Source: Fremontodendron californicum (Eukaryota > Streptophyta > Magnoliopsida > Malvales > Malvaceae). Taken from it: a DNA stretch of 64,000 nt. A program made the position numbers and the translations under genes. Positions 24,381-36,183 of the stretch are shown piece after piece. A model generated the notes under the pieces. That model was not told the DNA's origin and ran no database searches. It worked only from the letters and a program-made list of their open reading frames with translations. The stretch's first letter is position 1, and the number at the start of each line of letters is the position of its first letter. The DNA is taken from contig JAULJL010000003.1 in the NCBI GenBank assembly GCA_030761205.1, positions 4,898,001 through 4,962,000 on the forward strand. Reading direction: 5' to 3'.

Positions 24381-26769
24381 AGCTTATCATATATGAGAAA
24401 TTATCTTATATATCGACAAGGAAGTTGTTAGATTTCACGAACGAAATTAGCAAAATAACACATATTTGTTAAGGTATATTAAAATAACAAAATTAAAAAT
24501 TGAGACATATGATAGTCTCTTAATCCAGCATGTGGAGTCAAAAAATTTTACTCCGAGTGTACCACGAATTATATATATTTTTATAGAGAAATTATCTTAT
24601 ACACTGTCAATGAAATTTTTAGATTGTACAAACAGAGTTAGAAAAATAACACACTCTTAAAGTATAATAAAAATAAAATAAAAATATAAAGTATTTGATA
24701 ATCTTTTAATTTCATTTATAAAATTAAAAAATTTCACTTCCAATAATGTGTCAAAACGTATCAACTAGGAACATTCAGAAAGTAACTTTGTTTCCAACAA
24801 CCTAAACTTGGCTTATCAATTTTTAGGAAGATTAATCAATTGAGATTATATATGTTTGATCTCCTCCCCCAATCTCTAGTTTTGGACTTTCTTTTTTGGC
24901 TCTTGTTCCATTGAAACTTCCTCGAATATATCAAAAGAAGAACAAAATGAGAAAAAGAAAAAAAGAAACAAAATTCTTCAATAATTCTATCAAACTCAAA
25001 TGACCTTGAAGAGATTTGCCAATTACTATGAAAAAGTTTCCCCAAAGCTTATCAATTTGTTTTTTGATAAAAAAAATTTCAAAAAATTTTGTTAGTTTAA
25101 TATAATAATAAATAATAATAAAAAGTTTATCATATAATAAACTAATAAATATATGAATTTTATTATCATATAATTGATATGAATAAACTAAAAAATAGAT
25201 AATTACATAAAAAATAAAAAAATATTTGATATATTATTATCATTTTTAATTATTTATTAATAAAATTAATGTTTGACATAAATAAATCTTAATAATTTTA
25301 AATTATTTATTAATTTTATAAATATAAAATAATTTAAAATTTTTATTATATACAAAATTTAATTTAATATCTATAATAATTAATTTTTTTATTATAATTC
25401 ATTTCAGTTGCATTCAAATACATATAACTAATTTAATTTTCATCATTATTTTCAATTTTATCAAAATTAATCTCACCTTCGATTTAAATACTCAAAGAAC
25501 ATTGGCAGTGAACAATTAGAATACATTTAAAATTGATGGGTTACATCAGGCTTTGGAGTCAGGGAGAGGCAGGCAATGTCTGCTGCAACAAAGGCTCTAT
25601 TAATTTGAGTTAAAATAATTTTTCATTTTCAATAACAAACGTAAAGTATTTTATTTTTGTTTCGCAAAAGAAATACGGAAGTTTTAAAAGAAAAGCAATC
25701 ATGATTTCAACACCAATTGGATGGGGCAAAATATAAACAGCTTGGCTCATTCAAGTTTCTCAACTCTACAAGCCAACCAAATGACTATGTATAAAATACA
25801 GTTGTCATGAGGGTTTCTTTTTTTTTTTTTTTTTCCCCTTAATTTAATGGTTTGGAGAAGAGAGCACATTTAAAATTGCAATTGTTTTTTATTTATTTAT
25901 ATATTTTTAGATTAGAAACCAGCTACTCAACTATCACAAGTTGAACCCATGTAGCATATAATTTTTTTAATTTAATTATCAATCTTTGATGCATGGGAAC
26001 ATGCATTTTTTTTTTTTTTTTTTTAAGTATATATATTTTATATCTTTAAGTTTGGTTTGGATATGAAGGAGGATTGAGTGTAGGAATGAATTGGTGGTAA
26101 CATATTCCTAGGAATGGAAACATTAATTATCTGTTGAAACTTGGGTTTAAAGCAACAGAATTAATATTTTATACTGGCAGTGGTATCTCATGCTTTAGAA
26201 GAAAGTAAAGTGAGTAGCCAAGCCAACCAGCTAAAATTAATTAAGTTGCAACATAAATGGATCATACATGATACATAGCTAGGTTGGGCTCAAATGGCCC
26301 CAATTTAGATTGTTCCAATCGCACAAATACACATTGTAAAGATGAATATTATATAGAAAAGATAATGTAATCTATATATCAACAGAGTACAGATCACCAT
26401 AGCCATATTAGCCAAGCAATAATAAAAATTGTATATATAGCATATGGGTGCCACTCATGATCTTCGACCAACTCACTCTTCCTTATCCATTCAGTTAATG
26501 TTTAAATATGTATTTATAAGTTGATAGCGCATATATATATCCTACAAGGAAAAAAAAACAACATTTAGAGTAAAGAATACAAATTACATACTTCAATTAT
26601 CAATTGTCAAATTTTATGATGTGTTGACACATAAATCTTGGTATATGGAGATAGATGTAAGATATATATATCTCGAATATGTCCCTCAACGTTTCGAAAA
26701 AATATATTAAAGTGTTGAATATGATATTTATATTAATTTATAACAGATGTAATGATCCAATTCTTAAGT

Positions 26770-27335
26770 AAATGAATTTAGAGTTAAAATTAAATTATTA
26801 TGATAAATTATGCAAAATATGAGATAAATTAAGATACGGCACAAACATAACATGAAAAAAATAATTAAAATACGACACGACACGAAAAATAACATGAACA
26901 CAATATAAATACACGAATGTGTCAAAATTTTATATAAAATGAATTTTTAACTCGTAAAAATTTATATAAATTTATAATAGTTTAAACACATAAAAGAATA
27001 ACACGAACACGACACGAATAGACAAATTTGTCTCTAAATTGATCACTAAGACAAATTATGCAAAATATGGAATGAATTGAGACACGACAGGAACACACAA
27101 TTTTTTCTCTAAATTGAATCACTATGAAAACTATACAAAATATGAGATGAATTGAGACACGACACGAACACAACATGAAAAAAATAATTAAAATACAACA
27201 CAAAAAATGACATGAACACGACACGAATACACGAATGTGTCAAAATATACATAAAACGAATTATTAACGTATAAAATTTTATATAAATTTATAATACTTT
27301 GAACACATAAAAAATAACACGAATACATAAAATTT
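26770..27335. repeat. Tandem CACGACACGAA-rich repeat block
   Basis: Roughly 290-base units with AAATTATGCAAAATATGAGAT, GAGACACGACACGAACA and AATACACGAATGTGTCAAAA recur within the block. The same units occur in the opposite orientation in a polymerase-gene intron near 50830-51650. No coding potential. Confidence 0.7.
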
Positions 27336-27408
27336 TCTCTTTCTTTCTTTTTTTTCTTTCTTTTAATTAAAAAAAAAGCTTGGAAATACTCAAACTAACC
27401 CTTCAAAC

Positions 27409-27874
27409 TGTTGAGAAAAGCTTAGAGTAGATAACTCTAATTTTACCACTCAAAGAAGAAAGTTTAGATTTTAGGAAAACTCACAAATGCTCACACTTCA
27501 CTCTAGACTACACTCTTTAGAGAAGAACTCTTTAGGAAAACTTAGAACTTTTATTGCTTATTGAAGCTTACTACTTGATGATTTACAAATGCAAGGGAGG
27601 GGGTATTTATACAATACCAAGACAAACACAAGCCACACAAATATAAAATCTAAATAAATTACAACAACCCATTGTTGTTTAATAACAACCACACATTTAA
27701 ATCACACAACTACAACCACACATTAAACCACACAATTGCAACCACACATTAAACCACACAATTGCAACCACACATTTAAATCACACAACTACAACCACAC
27801 ATTAAACCACACAATTGCAACCACACATTGTTAGGCTTTTATTTTTCCTTGGGCTGGTATTGGACAATTTAACA
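27409..27874 (-). repeat. Copia-2 3' LTR
   Basis: 466 bp, same length and apparently same sequence as 31291-31756. Contains an internal array of short repeats at 27686-27829. The polyprotein stop codon lies in its first bases (element sense). Confidence 0.95.
27686..27829. repeat. Short tandem array inside the Copia-2 LTR
   Basis: Two related units, A of 27 bases (CAACCACACATTTAAATCAC...) and B of 26 bases (CAACCACACATTAAACCACA...), run A-B-B-A-B followed by a partial unit. The same array is in the other LTR at about 31568-31711. Repeats inside an LTR often lie in the promoter part; a role is not shown. Confidence 0.85.
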
Positions 27875-30790
27875 CTCCCCCTCAATACCAGCTCTTCCTC
27901 TTTGCACCATGTTGAGTTGACGACGAAACATTTCAAATTTGTTGATACTCAAACCTTTTGTGAATAAATCTGCCATTTGATCATCTGTCTTGATCTGCTT
28001 CATCTCAATCTCTTCTTGTAGAACCTTTTCTCTGATAAAGTGATAATGCACTTCTATATGTTTGGTTCTTGCGTGAAAGACTGGATTTTCTGCCAAACGA
28101 ATTGCTGACTGGTTGTCGCAATACAACGGAACTGCATAATCTACTGGTTGATGTAGATCACTCATTAGTTGTATCAGCCACGTACACTCTTGAGCTGCCA
28201 TTGCTGCTGCTCGATACTCAGCTTCGGTAGTTGACAATGATACCGTTGGTTGTCTCTTACTGCACCAGGAAATTGTTCCAGAACCAAGTTTAAACATGTA
28301 CCCAGTTGTTGATCTCCTGGTGTCATGATCTCCTGCATAGTCAGCATCACAATAACCAACTAACTTACAGTCTTCACCTTTCTTGTACAAAAGACCATAA
28401 TCTATTGTACTTTTCACATATCTCAGTATTCGTCGAGCTGCTTCTAAATGAGGCTTCTTCGGATTTTGCATATACCGACTCATCACACCAACTGTATAAG
28501 AAATGTCAGGTCGAGTCAAGGTTAAGTAGATCAGGCTACCTACCAATTGTCGATACATAGTTGCATCTTCCAAGTCTTTGCCTTCAAGTGCACACATCTT
28601 GCCATTTGGTTCCATCGGTGTTGAAATTGGCTTGCTCTCGAGCATTCCAAACCTTTTTAGCAAATCTTTAGAATATTTTTGTTGACAGAGAAATATTCCT
28701 TCTTGTCTGTGATCAACCTCTAGACCAAGAAAGTGCTTGAGTTGTCCAAGTTCTTTCATTTGGAAACGAACTGATAAATTCTCCTTGGTTTGAAGAATTT
28801 CTGCCTCATAATCACCAGTTATGATTAAATCATCCACATATATCAATACGATAGCTAGCTTTCCTCCATTAGCTTTGACAAACAAGCTGGAATCTGCAGG
28901 TGTCACTGAATAACCACTATGAGTTAAAAATTCAGCAATCTTACCATACCATGCTCTAGGTGCTTGTTTCAATCCGTAAAGTGCCTTTCGCAGCTTACAC
29001 ACATGCTCAGGATGATTTTGGTTTTGAAATCCCAATGGTTGAATCATGTAGATTTCCCGATCTAGCTCTCCATGAAGGAATGCATTCTTCACATCCATCT
29101 GCCACAAGTTCCAGTCTTTGTTGGCTGCAAGGGCAAGTAGGACTCGTACGGTTGTAAGTCTTGCCACCGGACTAAACGTTTCATCATAGTCTAGCTCATA
29201 CTTTTGAGAGAAACCACGAGCCACCAACCGTGCCTTGTACCTTTCAATCGACCCATCTGGACGATGTTTTATCTTGTAAACCCACTTGCAGGATATGGGT
29301 TTCACATCTCTTGGTTTTGGCACTAGATCCCAAGTCTGATTCTGCTCAAGCGCAGTGATCTCTTCTTTCATAGCCATAATCCACTCAGAACTCTGTGATG
29401 CTTCTTCAAACGTCTCAGGTTCTGTTGCAATTGGTTCTTCCACTATGGCTGCATTAGCATATTTGGGATTTGGCTTCCGTGCTCTTGTTGTCCTTCGGAT
29501 TTGTGATTGTGGAGATGGTTCTTCCACTTCACTCGATCTAACATCTGGTTGATACACACCAGTTTGCCAAGGACTCTGGACTAACACTTGCTCGTCATCA
29601 TCATCATCACATAGGTCTTCTACTTCATCTGAAGTTGATTGAAGTTGGACAACATACTCTCCCATTTTCTGTTGTAGCATGTCTTCAAATTCTTTTGAAT
29701 CTGACAACACCTCCTTTTCTGATAGGTTCTGCAACTTCTGTTTATCGCCTGTCATGTGATTTGAGCAACCTGAATCGACAATCCAGTCATTCTCATAGTC
29801 AATTCGGTCAGCCGTTGTTACTGTGAGAGCTAACTCTTCCTCTTCCATAGCAAAAAATGCTTCAGCGTCCCAATCATCTTCGCTTTTCTCCATTGTACTA
29901 GAAGTAGCAGCATTGCTCTCAGCGGGCCTTTTGTTAAACCAACAATCTTTTGCCATGTGACCTTTCTTGTCACAGTTGTAACAGTTACCTTCAAATCTTT
30001 TATTGTTGCTACGATTCTTTGAAGCTCCCCCTGGACGAGAGCTCCCTTCTCCTTGATGACTTTTTGTCTTGTCACCATACTTTTTAGATCCACCACCGAC
30101 GTGCTGTTTGAATTTGCCTTTGCTTTTGTTGGTGTAGAGTGCTTCCTCTTCACTTTTCAACGAGACCCCTCCCATTTGCTTGGCCATAGATTCTTGACCA
30201 ACAAGCAAATTTTCAAACTCTACAAGTGATGGTTGAGTTGGCCATCCTTGTATAGCGGCAATGAAGCTGCGATATTCGGGCCTCAAACCATGGATAATTA
30301 TTCTTTTTACCCTGGTATCTCCAATAGCAGCTGTAGGATCTAAATCAGAAATTTCACGGCATAACGTTTTTACCTTGTGAAAGTATTGAGCAATCGGTAT
30401 ATCTCGTTGTGCAACTGATAACAATTCATTCTCAAGAAGTTGAAGTCTTGTGTCATTCTTTCTCGAAAAGAGTGCATCTAAAGTATCCCACGCTTCTTTT
30501 GGCGTTTCTAGCTTTTGTATGTGTTCCAACATTTCTTCTTCAACTGTGGTCTTAAGGGCAAACATGGCTTTACCCACTTTAATCTTCCATTTGCGCAAGG
30601 TTCCTTGAGCATCTTCTTGCTCGGGCTTCGTAACTTCACTACCACCAACGACTTCCCAAAGGTCTTGACCTTGTAGGTAAGACATCATACACGTCTTCCA
30701 CGTGTTGTAATTTTTGTGATTGAGCTTCTTGATTCCTCCAACTACTTGAAGATCACCCATCGTGTCGGCAAGACTAACAATACCGAACAA
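27869..30790 (-). CDS. Copia-2 Gag-RT-RNase H polyprotein, integrase deleted in frame, 973 aa
   Basis: Open from Gag to RNase H. Gag begins with a UBN2-type region (LNHKNYNTWKTCMMSYLQG); the true start may be Met11 (MGDLQVVGG). The CCHC knuckle CYNCDKKGHMAKDC is at 270-283. Protease starts (WIVDSGCSNHMTG, DSG at 339-341), but about 20 residues later the frame runs straight into the acidic linker before RT. The rest of protease and the whole integrase core are absent, without a stop. RT (RLVARGFSQKYELDYDETF, MDVKNAFLHGELDREIYM, LYGLKQAPRAWYGK, catalytic YVDD) and RNase H (GYCDADYAGD, STTEAEYRAA, KHIEVHYHF) look intact. The stop TAA uses the first bases of the 3' LTR, so the purine tract is translated. 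Integration must depend on another element. Confidence 0.95.
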   Translation of the reverse strand: MFGIVSLADTMGDLQVVGGIKKLNHKNYNTWKTCMMSYLQGQDLWEVVGGSEVTKPEQEDAQGTLRKWKIKVGKAMFALKTTVEEEMLEHIQKLETPKEAWDTLDALFSRKNDTRLQLLENELLSVAQRDIPIAQYFHKVKTLCREISDLDPTAAIGDTRVKRIIIHGLRPEYRSFIAAIQGWPTQPSLVEFENLLVGQESMAKQMGGVSLKSEEEALYTNKSKGKFKQHVGGGSKKYGDKTKSHQGEGSSRPGGASKNRSNNKRFEGNCYNCDKKGHMAKDCWFNKRPAESNAATSSTMEKSEDDWDAEAFFAMEEEELALTVTTADRIDYENDWIVDSGCSNHMTGDKQKLQNLSEKEVLSDSKEFEDMLQQKMGEYVVQLQSTSDEVEDLCDDDDDEQVLVQSPWQTGVYQPDVRSSEVEEPSPQSQIRRTTRARKPNPKYANAAIVEEPIATEPETFEEASQSSEWIMAMKEEITALEQNQTWDLVPKPRDVKPISCKWVYKIKHRPDGSIERYKARLVARGFSQKYELDYDETFSPVARLTTVRVLLALAANKDWNLWQMDVKNAFLHGELDREIYMIQPLGFQNQNHPEHVCKLRKALYGLKQAPRAWYGKIAEFLTHSGYSVTPADSSLFVKANGGKLAIVLIYVDDLIITGDYEAEILQTKENLSVRFQMKELGQLKHFLGLEVDHRQEGIFLCQQKYSKDLLKRFGMLESKPISTPMEPNGKMCALEGKDLEDATMYRQLVGSLIYLTLTRPDISYTVGVMSRYMQNPKKPHLEAARRILRYVKSTIDYGLLYKKGEDCKLVGYCDADYAGDHDTRRSTTGYMFKLGSGTISWCSKRQPTVSLSTTEAEYRAAAMAAQECTWLIQLMSDLHQPVDYAVPLYCDNQSAIRLAENPVFHARTKHIEVHYHFIREKVLQEEIEMKQIKTDDQMADLFTKGLSINKFEMFRRQLNMVQRGRAGIEGEC
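27875..27883 (-). other. Copia-2 polypurine tract
   Basis: Minus-strand GAGGGGGAG touches the 3' LTR; it is also coding for the last residues of the polyprotein. Confidence 0.85.
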
Positions 30791-30871
30791 GCTTGATTTT
30801 GAGACACAAACTTGTAGAGTACAAACTCCTCACAACTCAAGAACGCTCAAACCAAAAATAGTACCTGAATA

Positions 30872-31276
30872 ACTATTTCACCGTGAATAGTACCGTATAC
30901 GTGAACAGTATTGTACGTATGTCGTACACTAGAACAAATCCAGTATACGTTAACAATTACTGCAAAAGTATACAACCACACGTATGAATAGTAACCGTAT
31001 CTGTGAATAGTGACCGTATACTGGAACAGTGACCGTAGCCCGTGAATAGTGCACCAGGTAGGTTCCCAGGAAAGAGAGGTGGGTCACTGATAGACACACT
31101 TAAATACCAAGTCTTTCCTAGCCAGAACTTCCCTAGACACTTTCACACTACCACACTTTATTTCCAGCAACAAGAATAATTCTTTTCTGATGTGGAAGAT
31201 CAGACAATACTGCAACCACAGAGCATACTAAGAACCAACACTTTCACTGCAGCGGAATAAGGACCACGAACCAATG
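30872..31276 (-). promoter_or_regulatory. Copia-2 leader, shared with Copia-1
   Basis: Together with the primer site this is a 417-bp block (30872-31288) aligning without gaps to 9615-10031 of Copia-1. Four substitutions were counted by eye, all in the GTGAAYAGT-repeat part. Between 30791 and 30871 the sequence is unrelated to Copia-1, and so are the LTRs on the other side. The block therefore has two sharp borders. Confidence 0.93.
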
Positions 31277-31288
31277 GCTCTGATACCA
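31277..31288 (-). other. Copia-2 primer-binding site (tRNA-iMet)
   Basis: Minus-strand TGGTATCAGAGC, two bases inside the 5' LTR. It forms the right border of the block shared with Copia-1. Confidence 0.95.
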
Positions 31289-31290
31289 AT

Positions 31291-31756
31291 TGTTGAGAAA
31301 AGCTTAGAGTAGATAACTCTAATTTTACCACTCAAAGAAGAAAGTTTAGATTTTAGGAAAACTCACAAATGCTCACACTTCACTCTAGACTACACTCTTT
31401 AGAGAAGAACTCTTTAGGAAAACTTAGAACTTTTATTGCTTATTGAAGCTTACTACTTGATGATTTACAAATGCAAGGGAGGGGGTATTTATACAATACC
31501 AAGACAAACACAAGCCACACAAATATAAAATCTAAATAAATTACAACAACCCATTGTTGTTTAATAACAACCACACATTTAAATCACACAACTACAACCA
31601 CACATTAAACCACACAATTGCAACCACACATTAAACCACACAATTGCAACCACACATTTAAATCACACAACTACAACCACACATTAAACCACACAATTGC
31701 AACCACACATTGTTAGGCTTTTATTTTTCCTTGGGCTGGTATTGGACAATTTAACA
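31291..31756 (-). repeat. Copia-2 5' LTR
   Basis: 466 bp, apparently without difference from 27409-27874, followed by the target duplication CAAAC at 31757-31761. Confidence 0.95.
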
Positions 31757-31884
31757 CAAACACCCTTACTTAGTTGTCCCCAAACAAAAGCACTCAAAAT
31801 TGAAATTGAGCAGTCTCATGTCTTGGAGATAACTTTTGATTAGTGTTATATGTATGTAGATAAAAGGGAACTTGGAAGTACTAA

Positions 31885-32729
31885 GGGTCCATTTGGATGG
31901 GCGGTGAGATTGACTTCGGTGAGATTAAAAATAGTGATGGCGGTGAGATTAATTACTGTAGTGGTGAGATTAGGTACTGTAGTGGTGAGATTAAAATCAG
32001 TGGTGGGATATGTGTTTGGATTCAAAAACAGCGGTAGCGGTGAGGTGAATTATAGTGAGAAGAAAAAATGACCATTAAAGACATTAAATTAAAATGTGTA
32101 TATATATATAAATATTTATACTAAATAATAATAATTAAAAATTATTAAAATTATATTTATGTTAAAAAATAAATTAAAAATAAATAAATAAAAGAATTAA
32201 AAATAAATAAATAAAAATTTGAATAAAAAAGTGAAAGGATGTAAAATTAAATAATAAAATATATATTAATTTTTTTAATAACTTATTTTTAATTAACTCA
32301 TATAAATTATAATATAATAAGGAAAATATATATTTATTAGTTTATTATATAACAATAAGATTTATTTATTATATTAAATTAATAAAATTATTTCAAAATT
32401 TTAAATAAAAAAACTGATAAAACAAACTATATAATTATATAAAATAATTTATTATAAAAATTCGTATGAAAAATTGTAGATAAAAAATAAAATAACAAAA
32501 TACACTATATCCGTTTGGGGAGGGTAGTTTGGGGAAGTGAACATCCGGTGGGAAGAAAAATCTCCACCGGATCTCAACTCCTCCAGTGTCGATTGGAGTC
32601 TTCGGTGCGATGGCTGAGGCTTCACTGGCATTGGAGCATGCTATCCAAACGACTTTCGGTGGCGTTTGAAAACACTAAATCGCGCTACACGGGGATTAAT
32701 CGGGGATCCGACGACTTCCAAATGAAGCC
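31885..32729. mobile_element. Tourist-like MITE or PIF/Harbinger derivative
   Basis: 845 bp starting GGGTCCATTTGGATGGGCGG and ending TCCAAATGAAGCC. The ends are inverted repeats, flanked by TAA on both sides (31882-31884 and 32730-32732), the 3-bp duplication of PIF/Harbinger elements. Near the left end GGTGAGATTA recurs about four times. Open frames here are not supported. Confidence 0.7.
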
Positions 32730-32732
32730 TAA

Positions 32733-35062
32733 ATCAATTAATTAAAAAAAGCACCAAAGTTCCTACATATGAGAAAAGTAAAATCATAACGAAATTAACT
32801 ACACAATGCAAAATTGCCCCTTTTCCCACTTTCAACTTTCAAGTACAAAGTCAATTTTGACAAAAAAAAAAAAAAAAGGGAGGGGATTAGAAATTGGAAT
32901 GTTAGATCTAGAATATTAACTAATTATTCCCATGGCAAAAAATATTTAGTAAAAAGAAAATCTCAAAGTTGCAAAATTAGTAAAAGAGAAATTATTTTTA
33001 CTATCTTCATCTTAATGATTATGGATATATATATATATATATAACTACTTGAAAGTGTTGTCATGCCTTCTTTTTTTTTTTTTTTTTCTCACATGTTTCT
33101 CTCTTTCTTTTGGCTAGAAATTTCATTTTTTTTCTACCTCATTTTTTTTTTGTGATTATAGATGATCTTTAACACTTTTTTTTATAGAAATGAAAATGTG
33201 ATACACAAAATATTGTATCTCTTAAATCCTTGCACTAAATTATGTTATTGTGTATAATAGTAAATAAGGGTCGAATCCATAAAGATTATTCTTAATTTAT
33301 ATGTTATTGATGTAAAACTCACAAAACACCTAAACTAAACTTTGTTGGGGGGTTGAATTGTTTTGATATGTAGAGAAAATAAGAAAACTTAAAAGTAAAA
33401 CTAAGATTAAAAAATAATACAAAAATTTAAATATAACAAGTAATAATAATGATGAAAAGTATGGTTAAAGAATCATTCGCCACCACTAAACATAAAATAT
33501 AACCAATAATCATAATTATTTTTTAACTATCTCTTTTGAAAATAATAATACTAAGACAATCACAAGCTCGATTGTCTCGATCTTTCCTTACTTTATCGTT
33601 GAGAAAAGAACAAACGCTTTTACCTAATCTCTTTCCAATGAACAACCTCGAATAAACTCCCTAAATTTAATTCAATGAAAATATTCAATCTAGAACGATA
33701 GATTATATCAAGCAATAAACACACAAGCTCGATTTATTTAACTTAAGTCATACTCTACATTGTATCGAACGAAAATATCCCATAATCATTGATGACAATT
33801 TGCTACTTATGTTTAGGAATCTTGACAATTATGGATCAAAACACTAAACTAGCAATCAAATCACTATAATTTTCATCTAGTTGCGCACCTAAATAAATAA
33901 GATAGCAATTTATGACATGCAATTAGTAGAATATAACAAATTCAAAAGAGAGTTGAAAGACAATCTGAAATTTATTAACTAGCAATCATGTCCAGGGCTT
34001 TGAAATCACCTTAACCACAAAAAGAATTTAGTTACACATTCTTGATGTGTTCAATAACAAATTCATAAGAAGGTTAAGCAAGAAAGAAAGTAGAAGAAAA
34101 GAAGAAAGAATAAACTCTATTATGATGACTGCTTGCAATCTCCATCTCTTCCTGTTGGTCTCCTCTTCTTGTTCTCCTATTCTTATTCTCCTTATTTTGT
34201 TCTCTAAGCCTCTTCCAAATATGTCTAATTTCAGCCTCAAAAGATCTTATTTATAGAGCTCCAAAACCCTGAGACTTATTTTTTCCCGCGCAAGTAACAT
34301 CAGGTTGCAGATTTTTTTGACAGATCTTCTGGCGTCGCGATGCTGGGTAATTTGGTTGACACGGATGTGCTTGGCAGGCGCCAGCCTTGCTGTCTTGCCA
34401 ATTTGTGCTGCTGCTTCTGCTCGCATTTTCTTGGCCAATTTGGATGACCAATTCTTATGAGTTTTGGGCAAGTAATATACCGTTGGAAAACTCTATGAGT
34501 CAGCTTCAAAAGTAAAGAAGGAAATTTCTTTGAATAAAGACTTTAAAATAATGTTTTCCTAACAACAAGTTCCAGAGGTCAAATGTATCCTTCTTGCTTT
34601 GCACCAAGAATTTAATCTCTTTGACTCTGATATCTTCTTTCATTTTGTGATTGTCATTTTGTAAGCTCTTTAACATCCTAATTGATATGTTTTTACTTTA
34701 TTGTCTTAAATAAATCTGAAATTGAAAAACATAACATATGTAGCCAACATAAATAACGAAAACTAAGAATAGAAAGAGCATAATATGTGTAATTTATGAA
34801 CTTATCAAAATGTATTTACTTTTATCAAATATTATTCTTATAATATATCATTTTTTATGATTTTAATAAAATTTCAAGATTCACACAATTCAATTCGAAT
34901 TTTCTCTAACTTGATAATCCAATTTGTAATTCCCAGTTAATTATAAACCATTTTTTCCTTCTTCTCTTTCCTCCAATTTCTCTTAGATGCCAAATTTTTA
35001 TCGTTTTTTTTCATTTTGTAGTTTGAAAGCTTCAATTTTTGTCTTAATGGCGATTAAAAATC
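32733..35062. other. Intergenic; possible decayed non-autonomous retroelement
   Basis: No protein gene seen. The stretch about 33180-34820 has the phrase AAGGGTCGAATCCATAAAGA, similar to wording in large non-autonomous plant LTR elements, and patches of mixed-composition sequence near 34040-34620. No LTRs, primer site or target duplication were found, so the assignment is weak. TA and T microsatellites are at about 33025-33085. Confidence 0.4.
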
Positions 35063-35065
35063 TTA

Positions 35066-35564
35066 GGGTGTATTTGGAGGAGAGATTTCATTTCAATCAA
35101 AATTTTTAAAAATCCAAAAATAAATTTACTTTTTTGGGTAAAAGTAAGAGAGAATTTTAAAAGGGGATTTGAGTACCTTAAATTTTCTATTGAAATTTCA
35201 CCTAAAGAGGTGATTTTTTAAAATTTCTCCAAATCTCCTCTCACTTTACTCTTACATTGCCCACAATAAAATACAAGACGAAAAAAACAAAATATCATTA
35301 TATTTAAATATAATATTTTTATATTATTAATAATATCTATATATTTTTACAGATCTAATGATATCCGTATTGCATTTTTTTTATACATATATGTAATTAT
35401 TTTTTATCTCATGAAATTCCAATAACCTAAATTTCCTTCTAAAAAAATTATTTATCCAAACAAAATAATTACATATGCTAGAATTTTTAAATAATGCATT
35501 TTATAATACCTTCATTTCAAATTTTTTTTTTCAAAATTTTAAAATTTCTCATCGAAACGCACTC
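35066..35564. mobile_element. Tourist-like MITE
   Basis: 499 bp starting GGGTGTATTTGGAGGAGAG and ending CTCATCGAAACGCACTC, imperfect inverted repeats, with TTA on both sides (35063-35065 and 35565-35567). This fits PIF/Harbinger target preference. AT-rich interior, no coding. Confidence 0.7.
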
Positions 35565-35567
35565 TTA

Positions 35568-36183
35568 TATTTTAGAAAACAAGACCATGACTAAAAGCTT
35601 ACATATTTTTAATATCCTTTTAAGTTTATACAATTAACTTGTTTTATGAAGTTTTATTAATGTACACATAATTTAAGCTCATTGTACATATATTTTTAGT
35701 CAACCATATAATTCAGCTTCAAAACTATATACATTTCACAACCGAAGGAAATTGGTCAATGAAATCCATTAGTTTTTTTTAGGGATTAAAAGGCTCTAAA
35801 AATCCTAAATTTTAAAAGACATACTTATGACAATGTTTATATTTTTAAAATTACGTTATTAAATTTTAATAACGTACATATAATTTAAATTTATTGTATA
35901 TATTTTTTTGTTAAATGTATATGTGTTTTGGGTTGATGTACATTCCAAACCCCAAATACTTCTATTTTTTTAAGGTTTAGTTTTAAAGTTTAAAAATTCT
36001 ATATTTTAAAATAAAATTTAAGTGCATGTCCAAACCTTTCATATAATGTTTAAGTTTTCCAAAATAATTATTTACTTTTTAAAAAAATTATATATTATAC
36101 ATATAAACCAATCTCGTGTATGTGATGATAAATACATATATAGTAAAATGTATATATTATTGAGTGTACAAGTACATGTAGGA
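35568..36183. other. AT-rich intergenic stretch
   Basis: Nothing recognisable apart from short repeated phrases such as GTACATATAATTTAA; no gene or clear element. Confidence 0.6.

Larger units (their letters stand above)
18951..27408. other. AT-rich intergenic region, no protein gene seen
   Basis: About 8.4 kb of A+T-rich sequence with frequent stops in all frames. It holds decayed small transposons listed separately (20584-21905, 23300-23555, 24157-24380, 26770-27335), several TA microsatellites and long A or T runs. A less AT-rich island near 25530-25620 has no recognisable product. Confidence 0.7.
27409..31756 (-). mobile_element. Copia-2: young, protein-deficient copia retrotransposon
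   Basis: 4348 bp bounded by two 466-bp LTRs (TGTTGAG to TTTAACA) with the 5-bp target duplication CAAAC (27404-27408 and 31757-31761). It is minus-strand: 5' LTR 31291-31756, primer site, leader, one 973-aa frame lacking integrase, GGGGG purine tract, 3' LTR 27409-27874. No LTR difference was seen by eye, so insertion is recent although the element cannot make its own integrase. Its leader is nearly the same as that of Copia-1 although LTRs, Gag and RT differ. It appears mobilised in trans. Confidence 0.96.

Noticed and set aside
27686..27829. CRISPR-like direct repeats
   Set aside because: Plant nuclear LTR; units are adjacent without unique spacers and are duplicated in both LTRs.
28960..29552. 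Plus-strand frames within Copia-2
   Set aside because: Antisense shadows of RT and the linker.
34028..34509. Overlapping short frames on both strands near 34.0-34.5 kb
   Set aside because: Several mutually overlapping frames of 66-74 codons without motifs; better explained by a mixed-composition repeat.
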